From positions 2,182,588 through 2,246,587 of the forward strand of contig KL647293.1 in the NCBI GenBank assembly GCA_000727475.1: DNA of 64,000 nucleotides, read 5' to 3'. This document shows positions 55,801 through 64,000 of the stretch, piece by piece; within the stretch, counting starts at the first letter, position 1, and each line of letters starts with the position of its first letter. Under the pieces are notes generated by a model. The model saw only the letters and a list, made by a program, of their open reading frames with translations. It did not search any database and was not told where the DNA came from. This DNA comes from Sarcocystis neurona (lineage: Eukaryota; Apicomplexa; Conoidasida; Eucoccidiorida; Sarcocystidae). The translations under genes and the position numbers were made by a program.

Positions 55801-58800
55801 TCTTCTTCCCCTCGTTTCTGACTTGTACGCTTCTTCCTCTGGCTTCCTCTCTGTCTTTGGTCCGTCCGAGTTACCTGCGTGATGGCCTCGTGGGCCCTGC
55901 GGTCGAACTCGTCCCGGGCGCCGGGAGGCTGGCGCCGCAGGTGCTCCGGGATTCCGTGCTGCCACGGCGTGCTGTTCCACGAATAAATTCGGTCAATTTT
56001 ATTTAGCGCGACGATAAAAGGGCACTTTTTCTGCTTGAGCAGCTCCAGACTTTCTCGCGTTTGTTGCTCCATGCCGTGCATGATATCTACGACGACAATT
56101 GCCAGGTCACACAACGACGACCCTCGCGCTCGTAGATTCGTGAAGGACGCGTGCCCGGGCGTGTCGATAATCAGCAGCCCAGGAAGCCGCAGGTCGGTCT
56201 TGGCGAACTGCAGAGGAAATCGAGGGGAAGCGAAGACCCGCATACCCCGGAAAAAAGAGATGAAGAAGAAGGAAGAGAAAAGGAAGCTGATCGGCCGGAA
56301 ACGCAAATAACGCCAGCAGAGACGGACAAACACACACACACACACATATACGTGCACGAGGCAGGAGGACAGAGCCGCCAGAAGCGACCACCTCGATGGA
56401 CGTGACGGGACGACGAAGCAGCGAGACGACCACTTGCCCACACCCGGGAAAAAATGCCGGAAGCAGGAAGTACATACAGAAGGAACAGGAAGAAGACAGA
56501 AAAGGAAGGACATATAGAAGGAGCGCGAAAGAAGAGGCAGGGTGTACCAGAAGACGGAAGCTTCGAAAACGTCGATGAAATGGGCGTACCGCGTAGGAGG
56601 AGGAGGCTCGGCGAAAAAGGACGAAACGTCACGGCAATACAAGGAGGCGACGGGACGGAAGACGGAAGAAAAACACACGAAGAAGAGCAGAAGGCGAGAC
56701 GACAAAATCGGACACAAGAAATGGATCGAGAAGCGACTCGTAGAAGAAGAACACACAAAGGAGAACGAAGAGAAGACGGAGAAAGGACCAGAAGAAAAAG
56801 AAGCGGAACAGGAAGAAGACGCAGCAGCAGAACAAAGGGAAGGAAAGGCAGTCGAAGAAAACGCAGAAAAGAAGACGACGACGAAGCCGGGGGGGAAAAA
56901 GAAGCACACACGAGGAGGTGACCGAAGTGGCAGCACGCAGCACCCCTTCCGTCTGTCTCTCTTCGGAAGAAGTGTCTCCGCAATAAAAAGGAGCTCCCTG
57001 CCTTTTAGTACGTTGGGGTAGACGACCAGCACGGACAAGTGAGCGGAGGCGAAGAAGAGAGGAAAACAGACCGGGCATGACGTGAAAGGGACACGTAGGA
57101 GAGATGCAGACGACCACGGAGACATCTCTGCACGTCAGCCCCCCTGCTGTCTTGTCGGCAGGGCTTGCAGCTGGCGGATATCGCCAGGCATGAGAAAGAG
57201 CAGTGCTGGTGAAAAAGAAGGGACGAGAAAAACGAGTCGCTCGAGGAAGATCTAGTCGTGTTCTTCATACGAGGGATCTAGAGGTGCTGCTGCTGTAGTA
57301 GTTACACGTGTGTGAATATAGTAGCGAACTCAGTGAAGTGCGGTCTCGAAGTGCCAGAATCCACGTGATCTGCGTCATATGACCGGACTACTGGCCAGCA
57401 GGTGAAGGCGTCATATTGTCGCTGAAGAAGACAGAAGGACGCGCGGAACCCCATCACGCAGAAAGGACAACGTGATCAAAAGAAGGAACTCAACAGGCCA
57501 CACATGCACACGTATGAGACAGACACAGCAAAAAAGGGACACACGGAAAAGGAGGAAACAAACAAGCAAACACACATGTAAATAAACACACATATCCATA
57601 TATATATGTATGTATATATGTGTATATATATATATGTGGACAGACGGCATTCTTTACCTTCTTGCACATACCTACATACGTATATATGTGGAAAACCGTA
57701 GTCCCTCACCTTCTTGCACATACCTACGTACATATATATATATATATGTGGACAACCGTAGTTCTTCACCTTCTTGCAGATGCCTACATACATATATATA
57801 TGTGTGGACAACCGCAGTTCTTCACCTTCTTGCACATATATACATATATGTAGGGAAAGGTAATTCTTTATCTTCTTGCACAGACGTTTATCCACGTGGA
57901 CACACGTAATAACTTTACCTTCTTGCACTGCTCAGTAAGGGCCTCCGGGGGGAAGTACGTCGCTCCGATTTGTTGGGTGATGCCCCCCGCCTCGCTCAAC
58001 TGAACGTTGGTGTGACGGATTTTATCGAGCAACTTCGTTTTGCCTGCGCACGCCAACCAACGCCTCTCTCTCCGCGCAATTTCTACAAACATACTAACAT
58101 GCATATCTCTACACGTGTAACGCTCTTTTCGTTTACCAAGAAGCAACAAGAAGCACCCGAAGACGCACACCCCATCACGGAGTGACGATGCGGTATGTAC
58201 ACCTGTTTTGTCCGTCTCTTCTCACGACGTTGAGATACATGGACACCAAGGCACACATCAAAAGGGAACCGGACCTACGCGTACTTTCTTCTCAGGTGCA
58301 CTTCCACGTACACATACGTATATACACATACACACATGACCCCATATATACACATACATACATACATAGCTACGTACACACACATACATATAAGGACCTA
58401 CGGACATACCTATGTATGAGACAACTGGCTTTCCTATTGCATGTTTCAGAGGACATCTGCAGTTATCTTTCTCTAAATATCTACGAGGCACATGTGCCCA
58501 GGGATCCAGATGATGTGGACGTCTCTCCACGGTAGGCGCGAGACGCGGCGCAACGAACGTCCTGGCGAGTACGCTGCGCGGCACGGAGAGGCAGCTCCCC
58601 TCGAGGATAGCGAGCCGCTCTGGCAGCGTGAGCCGCCCTTTTTCCCTGCGCAGTCTCTTCCACACACGGGCAAGAAGGAAAACTCGGCTGCAGGCAACGT
58701 CGTCGCACGAAGTCCCCCACCGCCCCTTCCCAGTCGGTTGGAGGGCCGGGGACGACGGCTGCTGCGCGTGCGCGGCGCGCGCTGCCCCTGCCTCTTCAGA

Positions 58801-61800
58801 CCACGCGTCTGCTTCTCTCTCTATCTCGTTTTGTCTACAACGGACAGGCAGCGCACGTGGGTGGACGTCGTGAGCATCTCTGTATCCGTCAACGTACATA
58901 CACGTATGTAGATGGATATATGCTTGAATGTGTGTGTATGGGTGGGGGTTTTGGTGATCTTCGTATGTCTAGACGCGTTTCCACATGAAGTGGGAGACGA
59001 AGTCTCTCGGCTACACGCACTGCAGAAAACGGAAAGCAACTTCTCTGACAGCCTGCTGCCAGCGCGGGTCATCACCTCCTTCGCTCTCTCTGTCTCTTAC
59101 TACCGTGTGCGTCTCGGTGTCTGGATGTCTGCGTATCTACAAAATGCGTCGTAGAAGAGATGTGAAGAAAACTTCTTGCAGCAGAAGCACCTGCCCACCA
59201 AGTGGTCCCCCGCCCGTTAAAAAGGGCGCACAAACTTTTCGTGGACCCGAGTGCATGTAAGTGCCTCACTATCTACTTCTCTTCCACTACTTTTCCTCTG
59301 CTTCCGCCGCTCTCTGCGTATCTCCCTCTCTCTATCCATTCGTACCACTTCCTCACAGCCCTGTCGCGTCCCTCCCGACAAACAAACACGTCCTTCCTAT
59401 CCACTCACATACATACATACAGAGTGAGACAGAGAAATAGACACATCGATGGATAAATACGCTACACATATATATATATATGTACACACATACGTATACA
59501 GAGAGAAAGGAAGAGAGACAGACAGATAGACAGATATACTGGTGTATTAACTCACACGTACTCCTTCTCACGGGCCTGGTCGCGCACCTCCTTCTACCCA
59601 TAAACAAGCACGTACTTTCTCCCCACATATATGCATATATACATATATACATAGATGTATATATATACGAGTAGACTGACACACACACACACACATATGT
59701 ATACGTGGGTCAACCCATAAAAGCAGATATACAAGTGTATATATTGATATTACAGACCACAATAGTAACAGTAATGTATACATACACGAATTTGTGTAAC
59801 AGATAAAGGAAAACAGATTTCTCTAGCGCATCGTGTAGTAGGGGAAACCGTGTGCTGAGCTCGCGAATGAACCAGACACGTGCCCGGCTGCTGCACAACT
59901 TCTGCGTCTAGTTTCCCACGTGCGCCCCACGTTCACCCCGTCCCTGTGCGCGTCTGTCTCTTCTTTCTGCAACCCTCTGCTGTCGAAAGCGTCTCCCCTT
60001 CTCTCGCACATACACATACACGAATACAAACCCCCGCAGCTCGCTCTCTACGCTTGCGTAAGAGATACGTATACAAATGTAAACACACGCGCATACGTCC
60101 AGACAGATCCGCGTGAGCGTCTGGAGATTGACCGACACCCCCACACACTTCCGTCTCCATACGTAAATAGTATTTCTTCCTCTGACGTGGGTGTGTGTGT
60201 ACGTATATATATACACGTACACATATATAATTCGTAGGGACACCTACTACACACACATGCGTGTTCACATCAGCTGGTGGCTCTTCCATCTGTCATGTAC
60301 ATACATATATATGTATGTATAGAGAAAGACAGGACACCCACACACATTCAGATGTGTATATACGCAGCTGGTCCTTCTTCCCTGTAGCGTCTGTGTATCT
60401 ATATATATACGCAGACACGCCCACACTCACACGTGTGTATATATGAAAAAGTTGGTATTTTGTCTGGAATGGGTACGCGTGTGTGTGTGTGTGTATGTAC
60501 ATATATATATATATATATTTACGTGTGTACATATACAGTTGGTACTTCATTTCTGTGGTGTGTAAGCGGGCGGCAGACATATGTAGGGAGACAGAGGGAG
60601 ACACAAAGATACACAAACGCGTGTAGAGGTGCAGCAGGTATTATTTCCTCCTGATACGTCTGTGTCTACATCTATAGACACCCGAACACACACATCCGTA
60701 TGTGCATACGAAGGGTCCTTCACTCACGTGGTGCACATTATATATATAGATATATATATACATTTGTGTGTGTTTATATATATATATATGTAGGGTCACA
60801 GCCACACAGACACACAGACGTGTGTATATAGTACAGGTGTGCGTGTGAGCGGGTTTTTGTTTACCCGTGTCGACGTGTCCAAGGATGCAGACAATAGGCG
60901 AGCGAAGCTCAACTTCCTTTTTCTTCTTTGCAGCTGCCGCAGCAGCTTCTGCCTGGGCAGCTCTTTCTTTCTCCTGCTGGGCAGCCGCCTCAGCCGCCGC
61001 GGCCGCCTCCATTGCAGCGCGCTGCCGCGCGTTCAACGCAGACACGCGCTTCGCCTTCCGCTGCCGCTGCTGCTCTTCCTCGTCGTCTTCCTTCGACGCC
61101 CCGTCCGGCCCCGCGTCACCAGAAGAGTCGGGGAGTAGATCTTCCCAGTTCTCAGCAGCTGCGCAAGTTGAAAAAAGTAGCCAGTCCACGCATTTTGTCC
61201 CAGTGCATGCGTTAACACAAATATAAGCACCCGCACACATAACCATACGGATACGAAGAGAGAGACAAATACAAAGAGACACGGGGAGAGAGCGACACAG
61301 AAACACGTACGGCTTCCACACAGACAGGCCGGTCCTGCACGTGTATACATATATATCTGCAGAGAGAGACAGACTTGTGCGGGGATGTGCGAGTGAATAT
61401 TTGTGGAGACAACAGCTTGTGTATGACGTGGCGAGCGCCCCGCGGTCCACCTCTTTATAAACGGGCCCCGCCTGGGTGCACACGGCCGTGGGGCCCGGCG
61501 AGCACATGCCGCATAAAAACAGCTGCGAGGAAGACAGGTGCACGGCTCGCTGTTCCTAGGGACAGACGTGTCTCCACACATGCGGATATATACATACATA
61601 CTTGGGGAGCCCCTCCCACAATGCACCATGGCCTGCTCAATATATATATATATATACATACATATATGTAGATGCTTCAGAGATGGTGTACATATATATG
61701 TATATATGTGTAGATGTACTACACTTGCACACACACACACACACAGAAGTACCAGTCGCCTGCTCTCTCTCTATATATGTAGATGCTTCGCAAGTGGTGT

Positions 61801-64000
61801 GTATATATATGTGTGTGTAGATGTTTTACAGGCGGGAGAGTAAATAGTAGACGCAGCGAAGGCTGAAGAATAGACATATACACGAATACTTACGCGCGCG
61901 CGCGCACGTCGATGCATCCCAAAGCTTGCACATCGCTCCATAGGGCAAGCCGGTGAATCAAAGAAGTGGTGCAACGGCTTCTCGCGTGGTCTATCATCGT
62001 TAACCCATACGTGTGTGGACGTCCAGGTAGAGAGATATACACACACACACATATATGCATGCATGCACACACACATATGCGTTAGTCAGCGCACGGGCAC
62101 TCACTCACGATGTATGTACAAGCGTCTGAACAGCAACTATATCCAGGCCCCAGGCGGAAATACGCATACAAACCAATCACATATATATATATATATATGT
62201 ATGGACGTGCCCTGGGCTCTCTTGTGGTGCGCGCATGCATGTACCGACGGGCGTGCGCATATATTTTCGTCTCTGCACACAAGAGGAGGACCAAAACACG
62301 TAGACACGCGCAGACAGAGGGTTTCTGAAGAACTCGCTGCCGAGGGTCGGGACAGATCATCCGTCGAACCCCTGCGGGATGCGTAGAACAGAGGGAGACA
62401 CGGTCCCATCTACACGCTCCCAACAAATTTTTTCACACTCGTGTGCAGCCGCTGCGCGGAACTGCCAGGCCCAGCTGCTTCCTCGGGGGCTGCAGACCTC
62501 GGCTGCACGCCGGCCGCAGGGACGGCTCTCACGAGTCAACGCATCTCTTCGTACAGAAGCTCTACGACGTATACACGTGTGAGGATGACAAAAGTTCACC
62601 CCGAACAGCGGCCCCTCACTCGGAGCGCGCGGGATCGAGGTAAGAAACACATGCATCACCCTCTCTGCATGCGCACGTGCGCGGGAAACGCACGTGGTCT
62701 ATATCCACAAACAGACTCCTCTGCAGCACGAACACGTAGAGAAGTTGTCGTACTCAGGAGCGGAAGGACACAAGCGCCAGAGATGCTCAAATACACACAT
62801 ATATACATATATATGTACGTATGAAGTAACTGTTGTACTGAAGAGTGGAAGGACACACAAAATATATATATATATATACGTGTATACAGGTATGTATCCA
62901 TATGAAGTAGCTTTTGCTGGACGCACGCGGCGTCGACCGTTGACCCCCCGCTTCCCTGCTTCCGCCGTCCCTGCGTGTGCGAAGCGACTGTATCTGTGGG
63001 AGAGATTTTATTCAGCCATTCTCCCAGCGGCTACTTCTTTTCTTCTTTTTCTTCCTTTTCCCCGTGTGCAGACGGTTCTGACGCGTACGTGTGTGGAGGG
63101 GCGGGACTCGCGCTGTTCAGAGCAGAGGGAGATTTGTAGGAGAGACGTTTTCCAACAAGTCACTGGTTGTCTCTGTGTGTGTGTGTGTCTCTCTTCCCCT
63201 TCCCCTTGCGACTGTTCTTCAGGGCGCAGCAAGGCGTTTGGCTGTCTCTCTTTCTTACGTTGCAGAGCTTCCTCTTGTTTCTTGCGAGCTTCTTCCTCTT
63301 CTTTTCTCCGGAGATCTTCTTGTTCCTCCTGCAGCTTCTTCTTCTCTTCGGCGGACGCCGCCTCCTCCGCCTGCTTCGCCTGCTGCGACTCCTTCTTCTT
63401 CTTCTTTCTGTCGTCCACCACACGGGACTTGACTGCCGCTGCTGCTCCTGCTGCTGCTGCTGTCGCGACGCCTCCGCCTGCTGCTCCGTTCGGCTGCGCG
63501 CCGCCACTGTCGCCCGTTGGCAGCTGGAGCCCCTGTTGCTGCAGTTGCTGCACAAACACCCGCTGCCGCTCCCGCTCTTTCTTCTCCTTGGCGCTCAGCA
63601 GCTTCCCCTCTTCTTTCAGCCGCTGCTTCCTCTCCTGTCTTCTCTTGTGTCTCGCCGCCTTCTCTTCGAGCCGCTTCCGTTCTTCTTCTGCTTCCCTCGC
63701 TGCTTCTTCTTCTTCTCTTCTCCGCTGCTCTTCCGCCTCCCTCTCCAGCCGCTTCTCCTCTTCGCGCAGCAAACGCAGCCGTTCCTGCGCCGCCCGTGCT
63801 GCTGCCGACAGTTTCACACCGCTGCCCCCTCCGCCTCCTCCTGCTGCTGCCCCTCCGCCTGCCTTCTTGCTGCTCGAGTTGCCTCCTGCTTCTGTCCCTG
63901 CTGCTGCAGTCGCTTCCGCCTGAGTCTCCCCTTCCTGCTGCTCTCCCTCTCCTCCTTTCCCCTGCTGCTGCTTCTTCAGCTGTGCCTGCTTCTTCTTCTT
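40774..64000 (-). CDS. eIF5B: Translation initiation factor eIF5B (12 exons seen, N terminus beyond window)
   Basis: This is the GTPase that joins the 60S subunit to the initiating 40S complex in the cytosol. Exons in transcript order: 64000-63259, 61158-60865, 58043-57919, 56207-55875, 53349-53110, 52085-51879, 50303-50072, 47819-47728, 47033-46912, 43943-43793, 42038-41829, 40824-40774. All 11 junctions agree in phase and sum to 2799 nt. Order of domains: Lys/Glu/Arg-rich N-terminal region; GTPase domain with G1 GHVDTGKT, G2 [11 protein letters not shown]3 DTPGH, G4 NKID and G5 SAVTGEG; domain II ([13 protein letters not shown]); domain III ([31 protein letters not shown]); domain IV ([31 protein letters not shown]); and C-terminal helix [16 protein letters not shown]. 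Every GTPase motif is intact. The N-terminal region is open to the window edge, so the start codon is not seen. Bacterial or organellar IF2 is excluded by the eukaryote-specific C terminus. Confidence 0.96.
40825..41828 (-). other. eIF5B last intron, CTG-rich on the sense strand
   Basis: On the + strand 41200-41810 and 40850-40890 are CAG-rich, so the transcript is CUG-rich. + strand frames through it (for example 41258-41800) are repeat products. Confidence 0.75.
41829..42038 (-). CDS. eIF5B: eIF5B exon: domain IV beta-barrel
   Basis: [40 protein letters not shown] and [19 protein letters not shown] match the C-terminal part of eIF5B. The donor is GTAGGG, phase 0. Confidence 0.97.
42039..43792 (-). 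other. eIF5B intron before the penultimate exon, with a 50-57 bp minisatellite
   Basis: CA/GT-rich DNA contains a three-copy minisatellite at about 43525-43670 whose units carry AGGGATGGAxAxGCCGGTGTG (+ strand). A TA run lies at 43711-43738. No exon was recognised. Confidence 0.7.
43793..43943 (-). CDS. eIF5B: eIF5B exon: start of domain IV
   Basis: [40 protein letters not shown] and [10 protein letters not shown] match domain IV. The single G at the exon start completes a Lys codon and fits the phase 2 donor before it. The donor is GTGAGT. Confidence 0.97.
43944..46911 (-). other. eIF5B intron 9, with CAG arm then CTG arm in transcript direction
   Basis: Reading the minus strand, a CAG-rich stretch (45920-45740) comes first and a CTG-rich stretch (45290-44940) follows. 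The region 46590-46740 is TA-rich. A palindromic GTGTACGTACAC lies at 44628-44639. Confidence 0.7.
46912..47033 (-). CDS. eIF5B: eIF5B exon: end of domain III and linker helix
   Basis: [20 protein letters not shown] and [20 protein letters not shown] match the plant ADIIYHLFDQFKAY...EEKKK. This is the long helix joining domains III and IV. The donor is GTAAGC, phase 2. Confidence 0.97.
47034..47727 (-). other. eIF5B intron 8, mostly TA/TG/CA microsatellites
   Basis: About 47190-47690 is TA-, TG- and CA-rich, with recurrent TATATGTGTAC-type units. Nothing coding is visible. Confidence 0.75.
47728..47819 (-). CDS. eIF5B: eIF5B exon: [11 protein letters not shown] segment of domain III
   Basis: The exon is 92 nt. 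[13 protein letters not shown] and [10 protein letters not shown] match PVHKKDVMKAGVML and YATILAFDVKV. The donor is GTACCA, phase 0. Confidence 0.96.
47820..50071 (-). other. eIF5B intron 7
   Basis: The donor side (50060-49620) is GA-rich on the sense strand. A two-copy 63-bp repeat with CAGAACATGTTTGCGT lies at about 48450-48535, and GTGTACGTACAC-type palindromes recur at 48982-49362. The short acceptor-side segment at about 47920-47990 is CT-rich. The 278-codon + strand frame at 48384-49220 crosses these repeats and is not supported as a gene. Confidence 0.65.
48982..49362. repeat. Cluster of palindromic GGGTGTACGTACACCC elements
   Basis: Perfect palindromes lie at 48982-48997 (16 bp) and 49345-49362 (18 bp, GGGGTGTACGTACACCCC). 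A near-palindrome with one centre mismatch lies at 49165-49182. The spacing is about 180 bp. A shorter perfect core is at 44628-44639. Function is unknown. Confidence 0.85.
50072..50303 (-). CDS. eIF5B: eIF5B exon: domain II end and domain III start
   Basis: [20 protein letters not shown] and [20 protein letters not shown] are diagnostic. The exon ends VNI plus G of a split Gly codon, with donor GTGAGA, phase 1. Confidence 0.97.
50304..51878 (-). other. eIF5B intron 6, GA arm then CT arm
   Basis: On the sense strand the first 100 bases after the donor are GA-rich and the last 400 before the acceptor (50700-50304) are strongly CT-rich. TA/CA repeats occupy the middle (50930-51230). Confidence 0.7.
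51879..52085 (-). CDS. eIF5B: eIF5B exon: domain II beta-barrel
   Basis: [39 protein letters not shown] and [20 protein letters not shown] match domain II of eukaryotic eIF5B. The donor is GTAAGC (51878). Confidence 0.97.
52086..53109 (-). other. eIF5B intron 5, CTG-rich on the sense strand
   Basis: About 52120-52770 is CAG/GCA-rich on the + strand, so it is CUG-rich in the transcript. No exon is visible inside. Confidence 0.75.
53110..53349 (-). CDS. eIF5B: eIF5B exon: end of G domain (G5) and start of domain II
   Basis: [32 protein letters not shown] and [12 protein letters not shown] are conserved. SAVTGEG is the G5 motif. The donor is GTGAGC at 53109, phase 0. Confidence 0.96.
53350..55874 (-). 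other. eIF5B intron 4, GA arm, minisatellites, CT arm
   Basis: The donor side (55870-55660) is GA-rich and the acceptor side (53640-53390) is CT-rich on the sense strand. Between them lie tandem repeats with units of about 60-120 bp (about 53985-54180, 54540-54790, 55180-55500) and TA runs. Confidence 0.75.
55875..56207 (-). CDS. eIF5B: eIF5B exon: G3 DTPGH and G4 NKID
   Basis: [40 protein letters not shown] and [16 protein letters not shown] contain switch II and the guanine-specificity motif. The end [13 protein letters not shown] corresponds to the plant NEFNLRLVQIITQ. The acceptor is CTCTGCAG and the donor is GTAACT. Confidence 0.97.
56208..57918 (-). other. eIF5B intron 3, splice-site array and 700-base CT tract
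   Basis: Next to the donor is the tandem array of 5' splice-site copies. The acceptor half (56920-56208) is almost pure CT on the sense strand, which makes a chance open frame running from 57125 into the downstream exon. Confidence 0.85.
57650..57928 (-). repeat. Tandem array of a unit containing the exon end and 5' splice site
   Basis: The + strand motif ACCTTCTTGCAC occurs at 57656-57667, 57708-57719, 57768-57779 (last base G), 57824-57835 and 57917-57928, and as ATCTTCTTGCAC at 57870-57881. On the minus strand each is GTGCAAGAAG|GT. The copy at 57917 is the real exon-intron border of eIF5B. Spacing is 46-60 bases, with a TA microsatellite in each unit. Confidence 0.92.
57919..58043 (-). 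CDS. eIF5B: eIF5B exon: rest of P-loop and switch I ([10 protein letters not shown])
   Basis: [15 protein letters not shown] and [20 protein letters not shown] match human and plant eIF5B almost exactly. The exon ends EQCKK with donor GTAAAG at 57918. Copies of this exon end and donor are tandemly repeated in the intron that follows. Confidence 0.97.
58044..60864 (-). other. eIF5B intron 2, the intron that splits the P-loop
   Basis: This 2.8 kb GT-AG intron has CA/TA repeats (58320-58400, 59470-59490, 59640-59700), a three-copy repeat of about 85 bp around 60350-60560 and TA runs at 60495-60518 and 60738-60790. No exon was recognised. Confidence 0.75.
60865..61158 (-). CDS. eIF5B: eIF5B exon: acidic/Ala-rich linker into the P-loop
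   Basis: The exon begins [14 protein letters not shown], where ENWED is the conserved acidic patch before the G domain. A Gln/Arg and Ala/Glu-rich helix follows, then [16 protein letters not shown]. It ends inside the P-loop: the Gly codon of TGK is split by the intron (donor GTAAAC). Confidence 0.93.
61159..63258 (-). other. eIF5B intron 1 of the visible part, GA arm, TA repeats, CT arm
   Basis: The sense strand is GA-rich after the donor (63230-63010) and CT-rich before the acceptor (61310-61230). In between are TA runs (61638-61660, 62180-62200, 62862-62878) and two-copy repeats near 61670-61830 and 62735-62860. Confidence 0.75.
63259..64000 (-). CDS. eIF5B: eIF5B exon (5' partial): charged N-terminal region
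   Basis: The exon is open from the window edge. Lys-rich and Gly/Ala/Ser-rich segments lead to [19 protein letters not shown], long Glu/Arg/Lys coiled-coil-like repeats, and [11 protein letters not shown]. This is the usual character of the eIF5B N terminus, which is variable and not needed for GTPase function. The donor is GTAAGA after CTGCAAC (63258), phase 1. Confidence 0.88.

Noticed and set aside
55767..57125. Minus-strand open frame of 452 codons
   Set aside because: Only its last part (56207-55875) is a real eIF5B exon. The rest is the CT-rich intron 3, open by composition, giving Ser/Phe/Leu-rich sequence.
62046..62058. Scattered TGCATGC and GTGCAC motifs as specific ApiAP2 binding sites
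   Set aside because: They occur in many places within TG/CA-rich repeats, so no individual site can be told from background by eye.
62694..63923. Plus-strand 409-codon frame
   Set aside because: It is the shadow of the charged eIF5B N-terminal exon (Glu/Lys codons read backwards as Ser/Phe/Leu).
1..64000. tRNA, rRNA, retrotransposon, telomeric repeat (AGGGTTT) and bacterial or organellar genes
   Set aside because: I saw no tRNA-like cloverleaf with a conserved T arm, no rRNA core sequence, no reverse transcriptase or integrase motif, and no AGGGTTT arrays. I cannot run a covariance or profile search, so short or degraded copies could be missed.

Overview
The window is nuclear DNA from a coccidian apicomplexan, most likely an Eimeria or Cyclospora relative. 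Three things support this. The genes are intron-rich, with introns of about 0.4 to 3 kb. Exons are full of CAG-encoded Gln/Ala runs, and introns are full of CAG/CTG, GA/CT and TA/TG/CA simple repeats. One gene is an alpha-glucan water dikinase, the enzyme that phosphorylates amylopectin, which coccidia store and which most other non-photosynthetic eukaryotes lack. The genus cannot be fixed from the sequence alone.

Layout. 1-5798: 5' flank with TA/CA microsatellites, a CAG/CTG-rich block (about 2960-4830) and one 392-codon open frame of unknown status. 5799-34135 (+): an 18-exon alpha-glucan water dikinase (GWD) gene. I assembled it by matching conserved GWD blocks and requiring every splice phase to agree. 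The exons sum to 5862 nt, an uninterrupted frame of 1953 codons plus stop. It has three candidate CBM45-like N-terminal modules, the central GWD helical region, the phosphohistidine domain with its catalytic His, and the C-terminal nucleotide-binding domain. A 573-base run of N (10415-10987) lies inside intron 2. 34136-40773: a 6.6 kb convergent intergenic region, repetitive and with no recognisable gene. 40774-64000 (-): the 3' 12 exons of translation initiation factor eIF5B (2799 nt, 932 codons plus stop). It contains the charged N-terminal region, complete G1-G5 GTPase motifs, domains II-IV and the C-terminal helix. The extreme N terminus lies beyond the right edge of the window.

The two genes are convergent and functionally unrelated: storage-polysaccharide turnover and ribosomal subunit joining. 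Most of the unusual content is in the introns. Many carry a purine (CAG or GA) arm near the donor and a complementary pyrimidine (CTG or CT) arm near the acceptor. Non-coding DNA is repeatedly built from 45-146 bp tandem duplications that include a TA microsatellite. In eIF5B one such array has copied the 5' splice site itself. I did not find a new defence, mobile or metabolic system.
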